Shown in pieces: positions 1 through 8,089 of a stretch of DNA of 25,978 nucleotides. Under the pieces are notes generated by a model that worked only from the letters and a program-made list of their open reading frames with translations, was not told the DNA's origin and did no database searches. Position numbers and translations under genes: made by a program. Positions within the stretch are counted from its first letter, which is position 1; every line of letters starts with the position of its first letter. The DNA is from Plantago elongata. Lineage: Eukaryota; Streptophyta; Magnoliopsida; Lamiales; Plantaginaceae. The stretch is from positions 1 to 25,978 of the forward strand of contig JAYMSP010002150.1 in assembly GCA_036897095.1 (NCBI GenBank). The letters run 5' to 3'.

Positions 1-719
1 CTTGTTAAGGTTCAGGACACTTAGAACTACTAGTAATTCTTCGAGTTGTATGGTCGCAACTGTAAGCTTGGAGAATTTTAGTATGAATGCTTGAGAGAAT
101 ACTTGCTTGATATGAAAGCATGAGTGTAGTTTGTGTGTATTTCTCAACTTCTAAGTGGTGATATTTATAGATGAATTTGAGAGTCGTTCGAATAGTATCC
201 GTTAGAGCTTTTCAGAATTCAATCCGTTGATATCTCAAAATAAGTACTCAGAAGTCACTATCTCATTTTTTAGAGAGGGCTTGCTAGAACGACTTTTGAG
301 TCGGTATAATAAATACAATGTACTATTTCTTGTCTTGTACTCTCAACAGACACATGTGCCTTTCTGAAAGCTAGCATGCTCCTTGACTCAATAATTACAA
401 ATCTCCATAGAGGTGTATTCATGCCACAAGCACTATACAAAGGCTTTCTGAGGAGACTAATCATTTATGTCTTCATCAACTTGCGCAGTCTTCAAATCTT
501 CGATTAAACTTCATTGCTCGGATCCTTCTTCTTAGCCTTCTCAAAATATAAAATTACATTCAGAGACCTAATAATCTTATTACAAGTTTAACTAGACTAA
601 CATACTAAGTGATTTCTTCTTTTACAATGTTCAATTGAACTAAGAGTACTAGTAACCTTTCTGCAGTAAAGATAAGTTACATGGTGATTGATCAAAAATA
701 CTAACAGATATTCCTAACA
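1..719 (-). mobile_element. SIRE-like Copia LTR (partial, runs off window start)
   Basis: Read on the minus strand this begins TGTTAGGAATATC at 719 and aligns co-linearly with the LTR at 23213-23935 over about 720 bp, roughly 80-85% identical by eye. A TATA-like motif (CTATAAATATCACC in the reverse complement, about 153-166) lies in the middle, as expected of an LTR promoter. The rest of the LTR lies left of the window, so it cannot be told whether this is a solo LTR or one end of a longer element. Family placement rests on the PBS and gag start beside the other copy. It is an old fossil. Confidence 0.8.
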
Positions 720-992
720 GACCTCTTCCAAGAACACCGTTGCAGCTGTTTCTTCTGATGATAAGAAAGGAGATAGGGAATTATAGGTGTTGAATAAACG
801 CCTGATAGGTAAATTCAACCCAGAGAACTGACCTCCAGCCTCAAAGGTAACTGGGGTGCTCACACGGTAGAACAATACATGACTATTGCCATTGCCTCCA
901 CCCCATATAGGAACTTGATATTGATGATGCTTGGAAAAGCACATGTCAAGAAATTCCTTACTACAACTCCTAGTGGTCTTTTGATGTGTCAA
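720..992 (-). other. Unidentified open stretch, possible exon remnant cut by the LTR
   Basis: About 91 codons are open on the minus strand from 992 down to the LTR boundary at 719/720. The predicted peptide is varied rather than low-complexity (for example VPIWGGGNGNSHVLFYR near its middle and NLPIRRLFNTYNSLSP later) and codon use looks like coding sequence. The frame closes only on the first bases of the LTR, as if the insertion had cut an exon. I do not recognise the family. A minus-strand TATA box and a foldback lie 0.4-1 kb upstream, but no splice path linking them to this frame could be established. It could be a host-gene exon remnant, part of another transposon, or chance. Confidence 0.3.
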
Positions 993-1164
993 ACCAAAGT
1001 TTTATATTTGTTATTTTTATGCCGGAGTTGAATCCAAATACTAAGTAAGAACTGTAATATTATAGAAGTTAACCAGATGCCGATCTCTAAGGACTTAACC
1101 AGCTGTTGTTCAGTTTACGAATAAAGAAATAATAATTTATTGTAGAAAGCAGTAAAGAGATGGG
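993..1164. other. AT-rich spacer, nothing recognised
   Basis: AT-rich, with stops in all frames and no motif beyond short homopolymer runs. It separates the open stretch at 720-992 from the GA-rich microsatellite. Confidence 0.5.
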
Positions 1165-1232
1165 AGCGAAAGTGAGAGAGAAAGTGTGAGAGTGAGAGAG
1201 ATTGAGAATAGAGAGGGAGGGAGGGAGGGAGG

Positions 1233-1271
<39 letters not shown>
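1165..1271. repeat. GA/GGGA compound microsatellite
   Basis: An imperfect purine tract (GAGAGA, GTGAGAG) leads into about five GGGA units (about 1214-1233) and then about 18 uninterrupted GA units (about 1235-1271). Ser/Leu-rich frames over this stretch are translations of the repeat, not genes. On the minus strand it is a CT tract about 130-240 bp beyond the foldback and about 700 bp downstream of the TATA box at 1967-1974. Confidence 0.95.
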
Positions 1272-1276
<5 letters not shown>

Positions 1277-1404
1277 TCGTTTCCCTCGGTGGTGAGTTGT
1301 TTGTGTGTTGTGAAGAAAGAGAGGGTAAAGTATAAAGGATAGAGGAGACAACAAAGAAGAGAAATATTAAATATGAAGATATGTTGTGCAATTTTTAGGA
1401 ACTA

Positions 1405-1752
1405 CAGGGTGGTGATTCCAATAAGATGATTAGCATTAGGGATATGCAATTCACAGGGGTTAATCACTTCGAGTGTCTTATGCACGATCGTTCAACATCT
1501 CACACACTACTATTGTGGTAAACATATTAATCTGGTTTATATATAATTGCATCAACCCTTTCGTACAACCCATGGTCATAAAGATATTTTGGGAAAAGGT
1601 CGAGCTATGCGATGCAAGAATTTTCATGTAAAATAACATCAATCATATATAACCAGATTAATAGTTTAATCTCTAAGCAAAGTGATTAATCATGATGCAT
1701 ATCGAATTGCATAAACCCCTAGCTAGTCATACTTGCATTCATCACCACCCCA
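1405..1752 (-). ncRNA. Long imperfect foldback: MIR-like hairpin or MITE
   Basis: The two halves are imperfect reverse complements along most of their length. The base is a perfect 10-bp pairing of 1407-1416 with 1741-1750. Above it, blocks around AATTGCATA and AAGTGATTAA (1443-1470 with about 1678-1713) pair with small offsets. An upper stem pairs 1519-1549 with 1640-1668 over about 29 bp with two bulges and one mismatch. An asymmetric internal loop separates the lower and upper stems. A TATA box on the minus strand lies about 215 bp upstream, which would suit a primary microRNA transcript. I compared the arms with the conserved plant miRNA sequences I remember and none matched. A hAT- or Mutator-type MITE is the main alternative, although no clean target duplication was seen. 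Confidence 0.4.
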
Positions 1753-1966
1753 CAGTGGGGTGTTCAGCTACTGATAATAGTAGGGTGGAGAGCTAAGCAC
1801 AATTCTCAAGATAAAGTTAATTTAAAACAGCGTACCGATGGTTGTCACTCCTAGGTAGTCGATATGATCCAACTGTAGAGCTTTCTAGAATCCTCAATCC
1901 TCAATCCCAATTGTTCACGAGAGAAGAGTTTGTGTAGGTATGAATTACAAGTGAAGGCTAGGCCTT

Positions 1967-1974
1967 TATTTATA
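1967..1974 (-). promoter_or_regulatory. TATA box of a minus-strand promoter
   Basis: The minus strand reads CTCTATAAATAAAGGCC here, a consensus plant TATA box. Downstream (toward 1750) comes a leader-like stretch without long frames, then the foldback at 1405-1752. Upstream lie GC-rich sequence (2000-2200) and the tRNA-Pro relic. It could be the promoter of a noncoding transcript, of the gene whose exon may remain at 720-992, or of an unrecognised LTR. Confidence 0.45.
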
Positions 1975-2219
1975 GAGAACAAAAAAGTATAACCTAACTA
2001 GGAGAGCAGCGGAAAAGACGCCAGTTTAGAAGAGTAGAAGTCGACTGTGACGTGGAAACATAAGATTGCAGTGGGCTGGGTCAGCGACGCGGTGGGCTAA
2101 GAAAAATAGCCCGTTGCTTTGCGTAGAGGTCACCGCATCCGGTCGCGACGCGAGCAATGCACTGTGTCGCGGGCAGGCATCCCAGGAACGGGGTGCAACT
2201 CTCTGTCAATTTCAGATAT

Positions 2220-2288
2220 GGGTGTTTGGTCTAGAGGTATGATTCTCACTTTTGTGAGAGATCGCGAGTTCGATTCTCGCAACACCCC
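2220..2288 (+). pseudogene. tRNA-Pro relic without anticodon
   Basis: The sequence follows plant tRNA-Pro arm by arm. It has a perfect 7-bp acceptor stem (GGGTGTT with AACACCC), the D arm GTCTAGAGGTATGAT with a good A box, a perfect 5-bp T stem (GCGAG with CTCGC) around TTCGATT, and discriminator C. The anticodon arm is CTCAC-TTTT-GTGAG: the stem pairs but the loop has 4 instead of 7 bases. Against the usual TTTGGGT loop, three bases including the anticodon are missing. It cannot decode. No T-run terminator follows closely. It may be a dead tRNA gene or a copy carried by the neighbouring CACTA element. Confidence 0.8.
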
Positions 2289-2439
2289 ATAATATATACT
2301 CACGTGCGTGATTAAAAATGTTTCTAGCATATGTATTGATTGAGGAGCATAACTCGTAGATGTTAGTAATAAGCTTGAGGATCATAATAAGCCATATGAA
2401 ATTTTGAAGTGTCACAAAAAATTGTTTATTGTAAACCAA

Positions 2440-2799
2440 TCATAGTTACTATATGCATTTATAATTACACAATATGGCATCACTATTGAAACTTGTAATG
2501 ACCAACTTGATGTCACTATAAACAACTATTGCGACCCTTATCAAAGTAGTTAATCTAGTTACTCATTCCCACCAGTGTCGGAAAGTGTGACAAAAGATAT
2601 CTATTATGAAGCATAGAGTGTTACAATATATCTTTATGTGCACCCATTATGACGTCACTACATATACCTAATGACGTTTAGCTATTGAAACCCTTTTACA
2701 CGCGACGCTTTGTAAAGCGTCACAATAGCTATAAGTGTCACAGTAGGCTCTTTTAGTGACTGTTTTTTGGCGTCACCAAATCTCTTTTTTCTAGTAGTG
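2440..2799 (-). mobile_element. CACTA (En/Spm) transposon terminal region
   Basis: On the minus strand the segment starts CACTACTAGAAAAAA at 2799, the classic CACTA terminal inverted repeat. Dense short subterminal repeats of the type GTGACGC, GTGACAC, GTGACATC and GCGTCAC follow in both orientations, which is the known transposase-binding architecture of this superfamily. No transposase frame and no matching opposite end were found in the window, so this is one end of a truncated or larger element. The 3-bp target duplication cannot be checked without the other end. The inner limit near 2440 is where the subterminal repeats fade. Confidence 0.75.
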
Positions 2800-2829
2800 C
2801 ACCAACCCTCAGGTGGTGCACATGAATAG

Positions 2830-3628
2830 TGGCTGGTTTGACTTACAAGTCATATTATTTGAGAAATTTCAATAAGGGGAGATATAATCTCCAACACTTA
2901 GTCGAATGGTATTCACCGCAGTGTACTAATGAAGTAGGAGTTAAAATTCTCAATACTCATGAAAAGTAATATAGGTTATACCAATGTTAGCTCAACCTGA
3001 AGTTTGAACATATGAAGGAGATAATGAATGGAATTTATTGATAATCATTGCGCATCATATGAGCAATTGTTTTCATCTTTTTTCCCTTCGACTAAGTTTT
3101 TATCCAACTAGATTTTTCCTAGCAAGGTTTTTAACGAGGCAACATTATACGTGCATATAATTATCACCATCTCTATATCTTTGATACATGTGATAAAGAT
3201 AAGGTCATGGGACTTATGAGGCTAACCTTAAAATATTATGGAGTAACGTTATGAAACTTGAAACTACATGATGTTCTAAATATCTGAAAAGTTCTTCCAC
3301 ATGAAGACGAGCTACATATTACAGAAGTTCTTCTCCGCTATCATCTATAAGAAGAAGATTCCATCTAATTACAAATGATTTGAAGATTTGCTCACCAAAT
3401 CATATTCGACATCAACATTTCAGAAGTTGATCCGGAAGATTGGAATTTCAACAGTTTGAAGAATTACAATGATGCATTGATCAGGGGAGTTGGTTACGCA
3501 CTGCACTCTTTTCCCCTTTGACTAAGTTTTTATTCTACTGGGTTTTTTTTTTTTTTTTTGCATGGTTTTTAATGAGGCAATATTTCTCACTCGTACAAAC
3601 AATCACGAACTCATGTCCATCTAAGAGG
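2830..3628 (+). mobile_element. Old Copia 3' end (RNase H tail and pre-LTR region)
   Basis: Two diverged copies of a typical Copia pre-LTR stretch occur, at about 3076-3145 and 3507-3577. Each has TTTTCCC followed by a CGACTAAGTTTTTAT- or TGACTAAGTTTTTAT-like block, and then GGTTTTTAACGAGGCA or its AATGAGGCA form. Between them (about 3385-3450) lies sequence resembling the C-terminal end of Copia RNase H. A short purine tract (about 3622-3631) precedes the LTR-like segment that follows. It is heavily decayed with many breaks. Confidence 0.6.
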
Positions 3629-3900
3629 AGTATTAGAGATAAATGTACATGTTAGTAGATTATTAAGGAGTTTAATGGTTAGTGGAGTAGTAGGTGCTCT
3701 TTCATATACTCCTAGTCCCTTGTATTCACTTTACTCTTGTATAAATACCTCTTACTTGTACTCACTTTTTGCACTATAGAAAAATTCTATATTCCTCTCT
3801 TATCTCTTTTTCTCTTAACACAAAAGAAGAACTATTCAATTCATTAAGAAATAAACCCTTTATTAGAAATTTTTTATTGAACGTTACTACTCTCTCGACA
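3629..3900 (+). mobile_element. Old Copia 3' LTR
   Basis: It directly follows the pre-LTR motif and purine tract, contains a TATA box (TTGTATAAATACCTC, about 3736-3750) and a pyrimidine-rich stretch after it, as in short Copia LTRs with a U3-R-U5 layout. The right boundary is uncertain because no second LTR is present for comparison. A fossil. Confidence 0.5.
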
Positions 3901-4355
3901 CAATTTTTTTTCTAGGAGACATAACTAATTTTAATTGTACGATTAACTAAGTTTTTGATAATTTATATAGGATGGAATTTTATATTCATCCGTATCGAAT
4001 TTAACTTTTTATGAAATTGAATACGAATTTTAACATAAAGTTAATAAAGTAGAAAAAAAGAGTAAATAAAGTTTGACATCATATTTTTTATTCTTTTAAC
4101 TTTTAAATTAACAGTGAGTCATAGATTTATTTTCATATATTCAAACTCATATACAATAAATTGTAGTACCATATATCATCAACACTTCAGCTTATCAAGC
4201 CCAGGTTGTAGTCTGACAGTCCAGTCAATACAATTGCAACATTCGCATAAGTAGATTTTAACACTTCCAATAAAAATGTTATCCTATTTGGGATTTACGA
4301 ACTTCTATAGATCGAGACAACGTAGCTTCGGATGTCCCCAATTGACGACTTACAA
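3901..4355. other. AT-rich spacer / 3' flank of the pectate lyase gene
   Basis: AT-rich, no coding signal. The part next to 4355 is the likely 3' untranslated region of the minus-strand pectate lyase. A stretch around 3990-4070 ending TTAATAAAGTAGAA resembles 6750-6825, hinting at a dispersed repeat on both sides of the gene. Confidence 0.5.
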
Positions 4356-6189
4356 TCAGCACCGTGAGCCCTTTCGGCAATTTAATGCACCGGAACCAGA
4401 GGTAATCGAACTAACTAGTGTCGAGGACTTGGCCCCTAAGCTCGAAGCCCTAGCGTAATTAGCACCGGCACCACCACCCGAAGGCGTGAAGAAGGCACCA
4501 TTTAACATTAGATCTCCTTCAGTTCTCCAGTTCCAGCTCTTCCACTCACTTTCTGGTGCATCTTCATGTTTGGTCACCTGTACCATTTCAATAATTTGGT
4601 TAGTAGATGTAGCTCTTAATTTTTTGAGCAACCAATTCTTTCACTATCAAGAAGCTGGTAAAAGATCATACTCCAAAAGGGGGTCATAATTTTGGTACTG
4701 CTACATGTACTCAACCGCAACATTCATTGATGTCACATCTTTGCAACAGTTTTTTCATATTTAAGTTAGCACTAGTTTTTAAATGTATCATGTGACATCA
4801 TTTATAGAAATTAACAAGTAGTAAGTTCCTAACCTCTTTGCTGAATCTGATATTGGGTGCAAGGAATCTGTTCCCTTGGCTATTAATAGTAGGATTTGCA
4901 CTACCTCCAATTGCATACATTTCCCAGTGGGTATAGTCATTGTTCACCACATGGAAGTACCCATGTCTACATCTGCCATGTGATATGTAACAAATTGAGC
5001 AACTTCTACCCAAATATCATATCTCAAAACAATAATAACATAAATAAAAAATTGTTCGTAGTTTAGTTCGAATCACCTTTATCATTTTAAAACTAAACAA
5101 ATAAAACATTAGTGTCACCAAAAATTAGTCAGATTTTACCTCGGCATCCTTTGCACAAGTCCTTCACCAAAGTGATTGAACGCAATCGTAACCTGCATAC
5201 CCTTATCCTGGTCATAAGAATCACTATGTCCCAAAAGCATGACCTTATCATGGTGAGTCATAAAGTTATTCGAAATTGTTATAGCAGTGGATCTCATAAT
5301 TGCGTCGATTAACCCATCCTCACAGTTTGAAAACGAGCAATGGTCAACCCAAACATGACTCCCTCCAAAAATGGACACACCGTCTCCATCGGATATCGTC
5401 CTCCACCCGTAATGCCTAGGCGAACTCCGCACCATGGCGTTACCGCCCGGCTTGCAATCATGTATGTGCACGCCATGAATAATAATGTTAGTTACATATT
5501 GTATGGTAATGCAAGGACCATTAGCAATGTGTACACTTGCACCCCTGCCATCAATGGTCTTAAATGAGTTCATGATGAGCTCCTCCTTTAATCGAATCAC
5601 CATGTCACGGGCAAATATGATCCATAACGGCTTATCTTGTATAACGGCATGACGAAGCGTTCCCCGCTTAGGATTGACAGGATCATCATCCCCGGAGTCT
5701 GTGACAACGTAAATTTTACCATCCCTACCACCAATGGCGTTCTTCCCAAACCCAATCGCGCAATCTGCCAATCTTTGACGGTTTTTCTCCCAATTGGGAT
5801 CGCAACGCCAGCAGTCATCGATCGGATTGCCCGTATTACATGATAAGAATCCCAATTTCCTCCTTGATGCATTCAGTTTCCTGCATTATGCGGTAAGCAA
5901 TACATCGTTAGATTAGTTAAGAAGTAAAGGTGATAAATCATTAAAGTATTAACATATACAACGAATTGCAGCGTAGTTGATAAGACACTTCCTTCAACTA
6001 AAAAGATGGAAATTCTAGTCACATTTACTGTTTTTAAAAATTAAAAGTATCAATGCTTAGTACTTACGAATGCACTTCTTGGACAACAAGTTCAGGGTCT
6101 TGTCTTGAAAAAGAGGAGGCAAAGATGGATGGAAGTACAAGGGCAAATAGGATAAGGGGGAGAAATGTGAGTGATGGGAAGAAAGCCAT
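4356..6189 (-). CDS. Pectate lyase (polysaccharide lyase family 1), four exons
   Basis: Exons on the minus strand are 6189-6068, 5880-5140, 4972-4834 and 4577-4356 (stop). They total 1224 bp, or 407 residues, the usual length for a plant pectate lyase-like protein. All introns are GT-AG; the third has the weaker donor GTTAGG. Residues 1 to about 25 form a hydrophobic signal peptide, so the enzyme should be secreted to the wall, where the family cleaves demethylated homogalacturonan by Ca2+-dependent beta-elimination. Visible motifs: [14 protein letters not shown] near residue 58; SDGDG with D205/D207; WVDH with D220; DGLID with D229/D233 (probable calcium ligands); [10 protein letters not shown] with K253; and RMPRCR with R285, P287 and R290, the RxPxxR catalytic motif. 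The C-terminus is the Cys-containing CRKGSRC. One oddity is Met236-Arg237 where family members I recall have His-Gly. The start is the first ATG, 55 bp below a TATA box. It looks intact and functional. Confidence 0.95.
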
Positions 6190-6244
6190 GGTTGGGAAAA
6201 TGAGTTGGAGTTGTTTGTAGGAAAGGAGAGGGAATTTGATAGGG

Positions 6245-6252
6245 TATATAAA
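6245..6252 (-). promoter_or_regulatory. TATA box of the pectate lyase gene
   Basis: The minus strand reads CCCTTTATATACCCTATC here, about 55 bp upstream of the ATG at 6189. This gives a predicted start near 6215-6220 and a short leader of about 30 bases, typical of a compact plant promoter. Confidence 0.7.
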
Positions 6253-6405
6253 GGGAATTAAAGCCGGACTATAAGGCGTGAATTAACTAAACATATAGGG
6301 TCTACTTGGCCTTTGTGATTACCGGTATTATGGGGAGTCATTATCATCTAAAAATGGTTTCGGTTTTGTTTTCATTTCGGACGTTAAACTTTGGTCCAAT
6401 GAATT

Positions 6406-6636
6406 TAGTCCACCAAGTAATAAAAAATAAAAAATTATCTGATTCGTATAGAATTTGAATGGGTATTTGGAGGGATTTTGATAAAATTATGTTTGGAATG
6501 AAATTGAAATGAAATATTTAAAGTGTATTTTAGCCCAAATTACTGTTCATCGAGCCAAATGGAGCGATTTAAATTCTATGACAATCATCCCTATTCACCA
6601 GCTATACCACAATCAATTTAATCTAGTCCACCAAGT
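6406..6636 (-). mobile_element. Possible short retroposon with 13-bp direct repeats
   Basis: TAGTCCACCAAGT occurs at 6406-6418 and, identically, at 6624-6636, bracketing 205 bp. Read on the minus strand the insert ends in an A/T-rich tail next to one repeat, as a SINE- or LINE-type insertion would, and contains weak A- and B-box-like motifs. No family was recognised. A MITE or chance duplication remains possible. Confidence 0.35.
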
Positions 6637-6639
6637 CAA

Positions 6640-7154
6640 CTATTGTAATATTGTTGAAATTCGAGCCCTTTTTATACTCTTGTATACTCTTTATTATTTT
6701 AATAAATTTAATAGTTTAAAATATAATAATTTTTTATTCCTGATCCAGATTTAACTTCTATAAATATGAATATAAATTTTAAGATAAAAACAAGTAAACT
6801 ATGAAAGATGTTAATAAAGTAGAATATATTTATTATAACATCCTGAAATTTCATTTTTGTACCAGTGTCCATCCGCAACCTTGTCGAACCGACCCAACCA
6901 ATAGGATAAGTCAACGCTCGCCGTCATCTCTCTCCAACATCCCTCATCTTCTTTCGTTGTGTACCAGTCATCTAACTTGAGTGCTGAAGTCCATACGGTC
7001 GGCACCACACCGATGTCACTAGACACGGAACCACATTCGTGTAACAGATGGCCATCGCTGCCCCAATTTTTTTACGTGAAGTTACTTTTAGACCCCTCAA
7101 CAAAATATTTTGCATATAGATATCTATATGAGATGTGTGAAGTACCCATTGTGC
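6640..7154. other. Spacer, no gene recognised
   Basis: 6640-6840 is AT-rich. 6840-7080 is a more GC-rich island with short frames on both strands, none with recognisable domains or family resemblance. Nothing firm can be named. Confidence 0.5.
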
Positions 7155-7240
7155 ATGTCGTTTGTTCAAGTGGTTGAGTTCTAAGGCTTAGCGCCTTGCA
7201 TGATCCAGCGATTAGGGTTATCAGTTCCCATTGCCGACAT
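7155..7240 (+). pseudogene. Class-II tRNA-like relic or SINE head
   Basis: An 86-bp stretch is closed by ATGTCG and CGACAT and contains TTCAAGTGGTTGAGTTCTAAGG, matching the D-arm/A-box of tRNA-Ser/Leu, and a degraded T-arm (GGGTTATCAGTTCCC) at B-box distance. The outer stem pairs only at its end, so it is not a functional tRNA. A T-rich tail follows, so it may be the head of a tRNA-derived SINE. Confidence 0.4.
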
Positions 7241-8089
7241 ATTTATTTTTACTATTTTTCTTTTTAAAGTTATCTTGTTTCTCTTTTAAATTTCTATTCT
7301 TCACAATTTCAAAATTAGATACTATAGGATTATTAAAAAATTAAATAATTTAAATTTACTCATCACATCTTTATATAAATTTTCACTTTATATTTATCTT
7401 TATCTTTTAATTGCTTTCAAATTTGATTCTTCACAACTTAATTCTAAATTTCACTAAAATAACAATAAATTTATATTTTAAATTTAATCTAATTTCATTT
7501 ACGTTGAATACTAACTTATTATCATTTACATTATTATTCTTATTATATATCAAATTTTTTGATTAAAACTGTTAAAAAAAGATATTATAGTTAGAGAAAC
7601 TTATTAAATTCCAAAGGAGTGTAGAAAAAATAAAGTGAAAACTTACATTATAACATTAAATTTATATTTGCATAAACGTATACTTATTCATCTCTTTATA
7701 CACATATTTCTAATGTAATTTCTAATTTATGAAATACCTTTTAATGTAATTTTTTATTTATTTAATAATTTAATATATTAATAACTTGAATATATAAATA
7801 TATTTTCGCTACCCCTAAAGTAATTTACTACGTCCGTCCCTGGATGTCACTTTGGAATCATACGTCTTTGTTTGTTATTGTTGCCTTCCAGGTTTCTGGT
7901 GTATCCTCTCCCATAATTTTTTAATCCTAATTTAATTATAGATTTATGAGACAGTCCTTTTTATGTAGTTATTTCAGAGGATCCTCCACGCAATAGGGAG
8001 GGAGGGCATATAGAAGAGTAAACCTAAATGTAGACCTATACACCACATGCAATCTACTGTGTTAGTCAATGGTGCTATGGCTGGTGTTA
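7241..8089. other. AT-rich spacer with a Stowaway-like edge
   Basis: 7241-7820 is very AT-rich with no coding signal. At 7828, directly after TA, CTACGTCCGTCCCTGGATGTCAC resembles the Tc1/mariner MITE (Stowaway) terminus CTCCCTCCGTCCC. A weak mirror, GGGAGGGAGGGC near 7996-8007, could be the other end of a degraded element of about 180 bp. No gene is seen. Confidence 0.35.

Noticed and set aside
1115-1391. Overlapping Ser/Leu/Pro-rich minus-strand frames
   Set aside because: They are translations of the GA/GGGA microsatellite.
1504-1515. CACTACTATTG as the left end of the CACTA element
   Set aside because: It lacks the AGAAAA continuation, no subterminal repeats follow, and no 3-bp duplication matches the right end.
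1405-1752. Assignment of the foldback to a known MIR family (159, 319, 172, 393 and others)
   Set aside because: No mature sequence I remember matches either arm.
5340-5843. Plus-strand frames opposite the pectate lyase
   Set aside because: Antisense shadows of exon 2.
6811-7177. Overlapping frames in the GC-richer island
   Set aside because: Frames on both strands are similar in length and none shows a domain, splice context or promoter.
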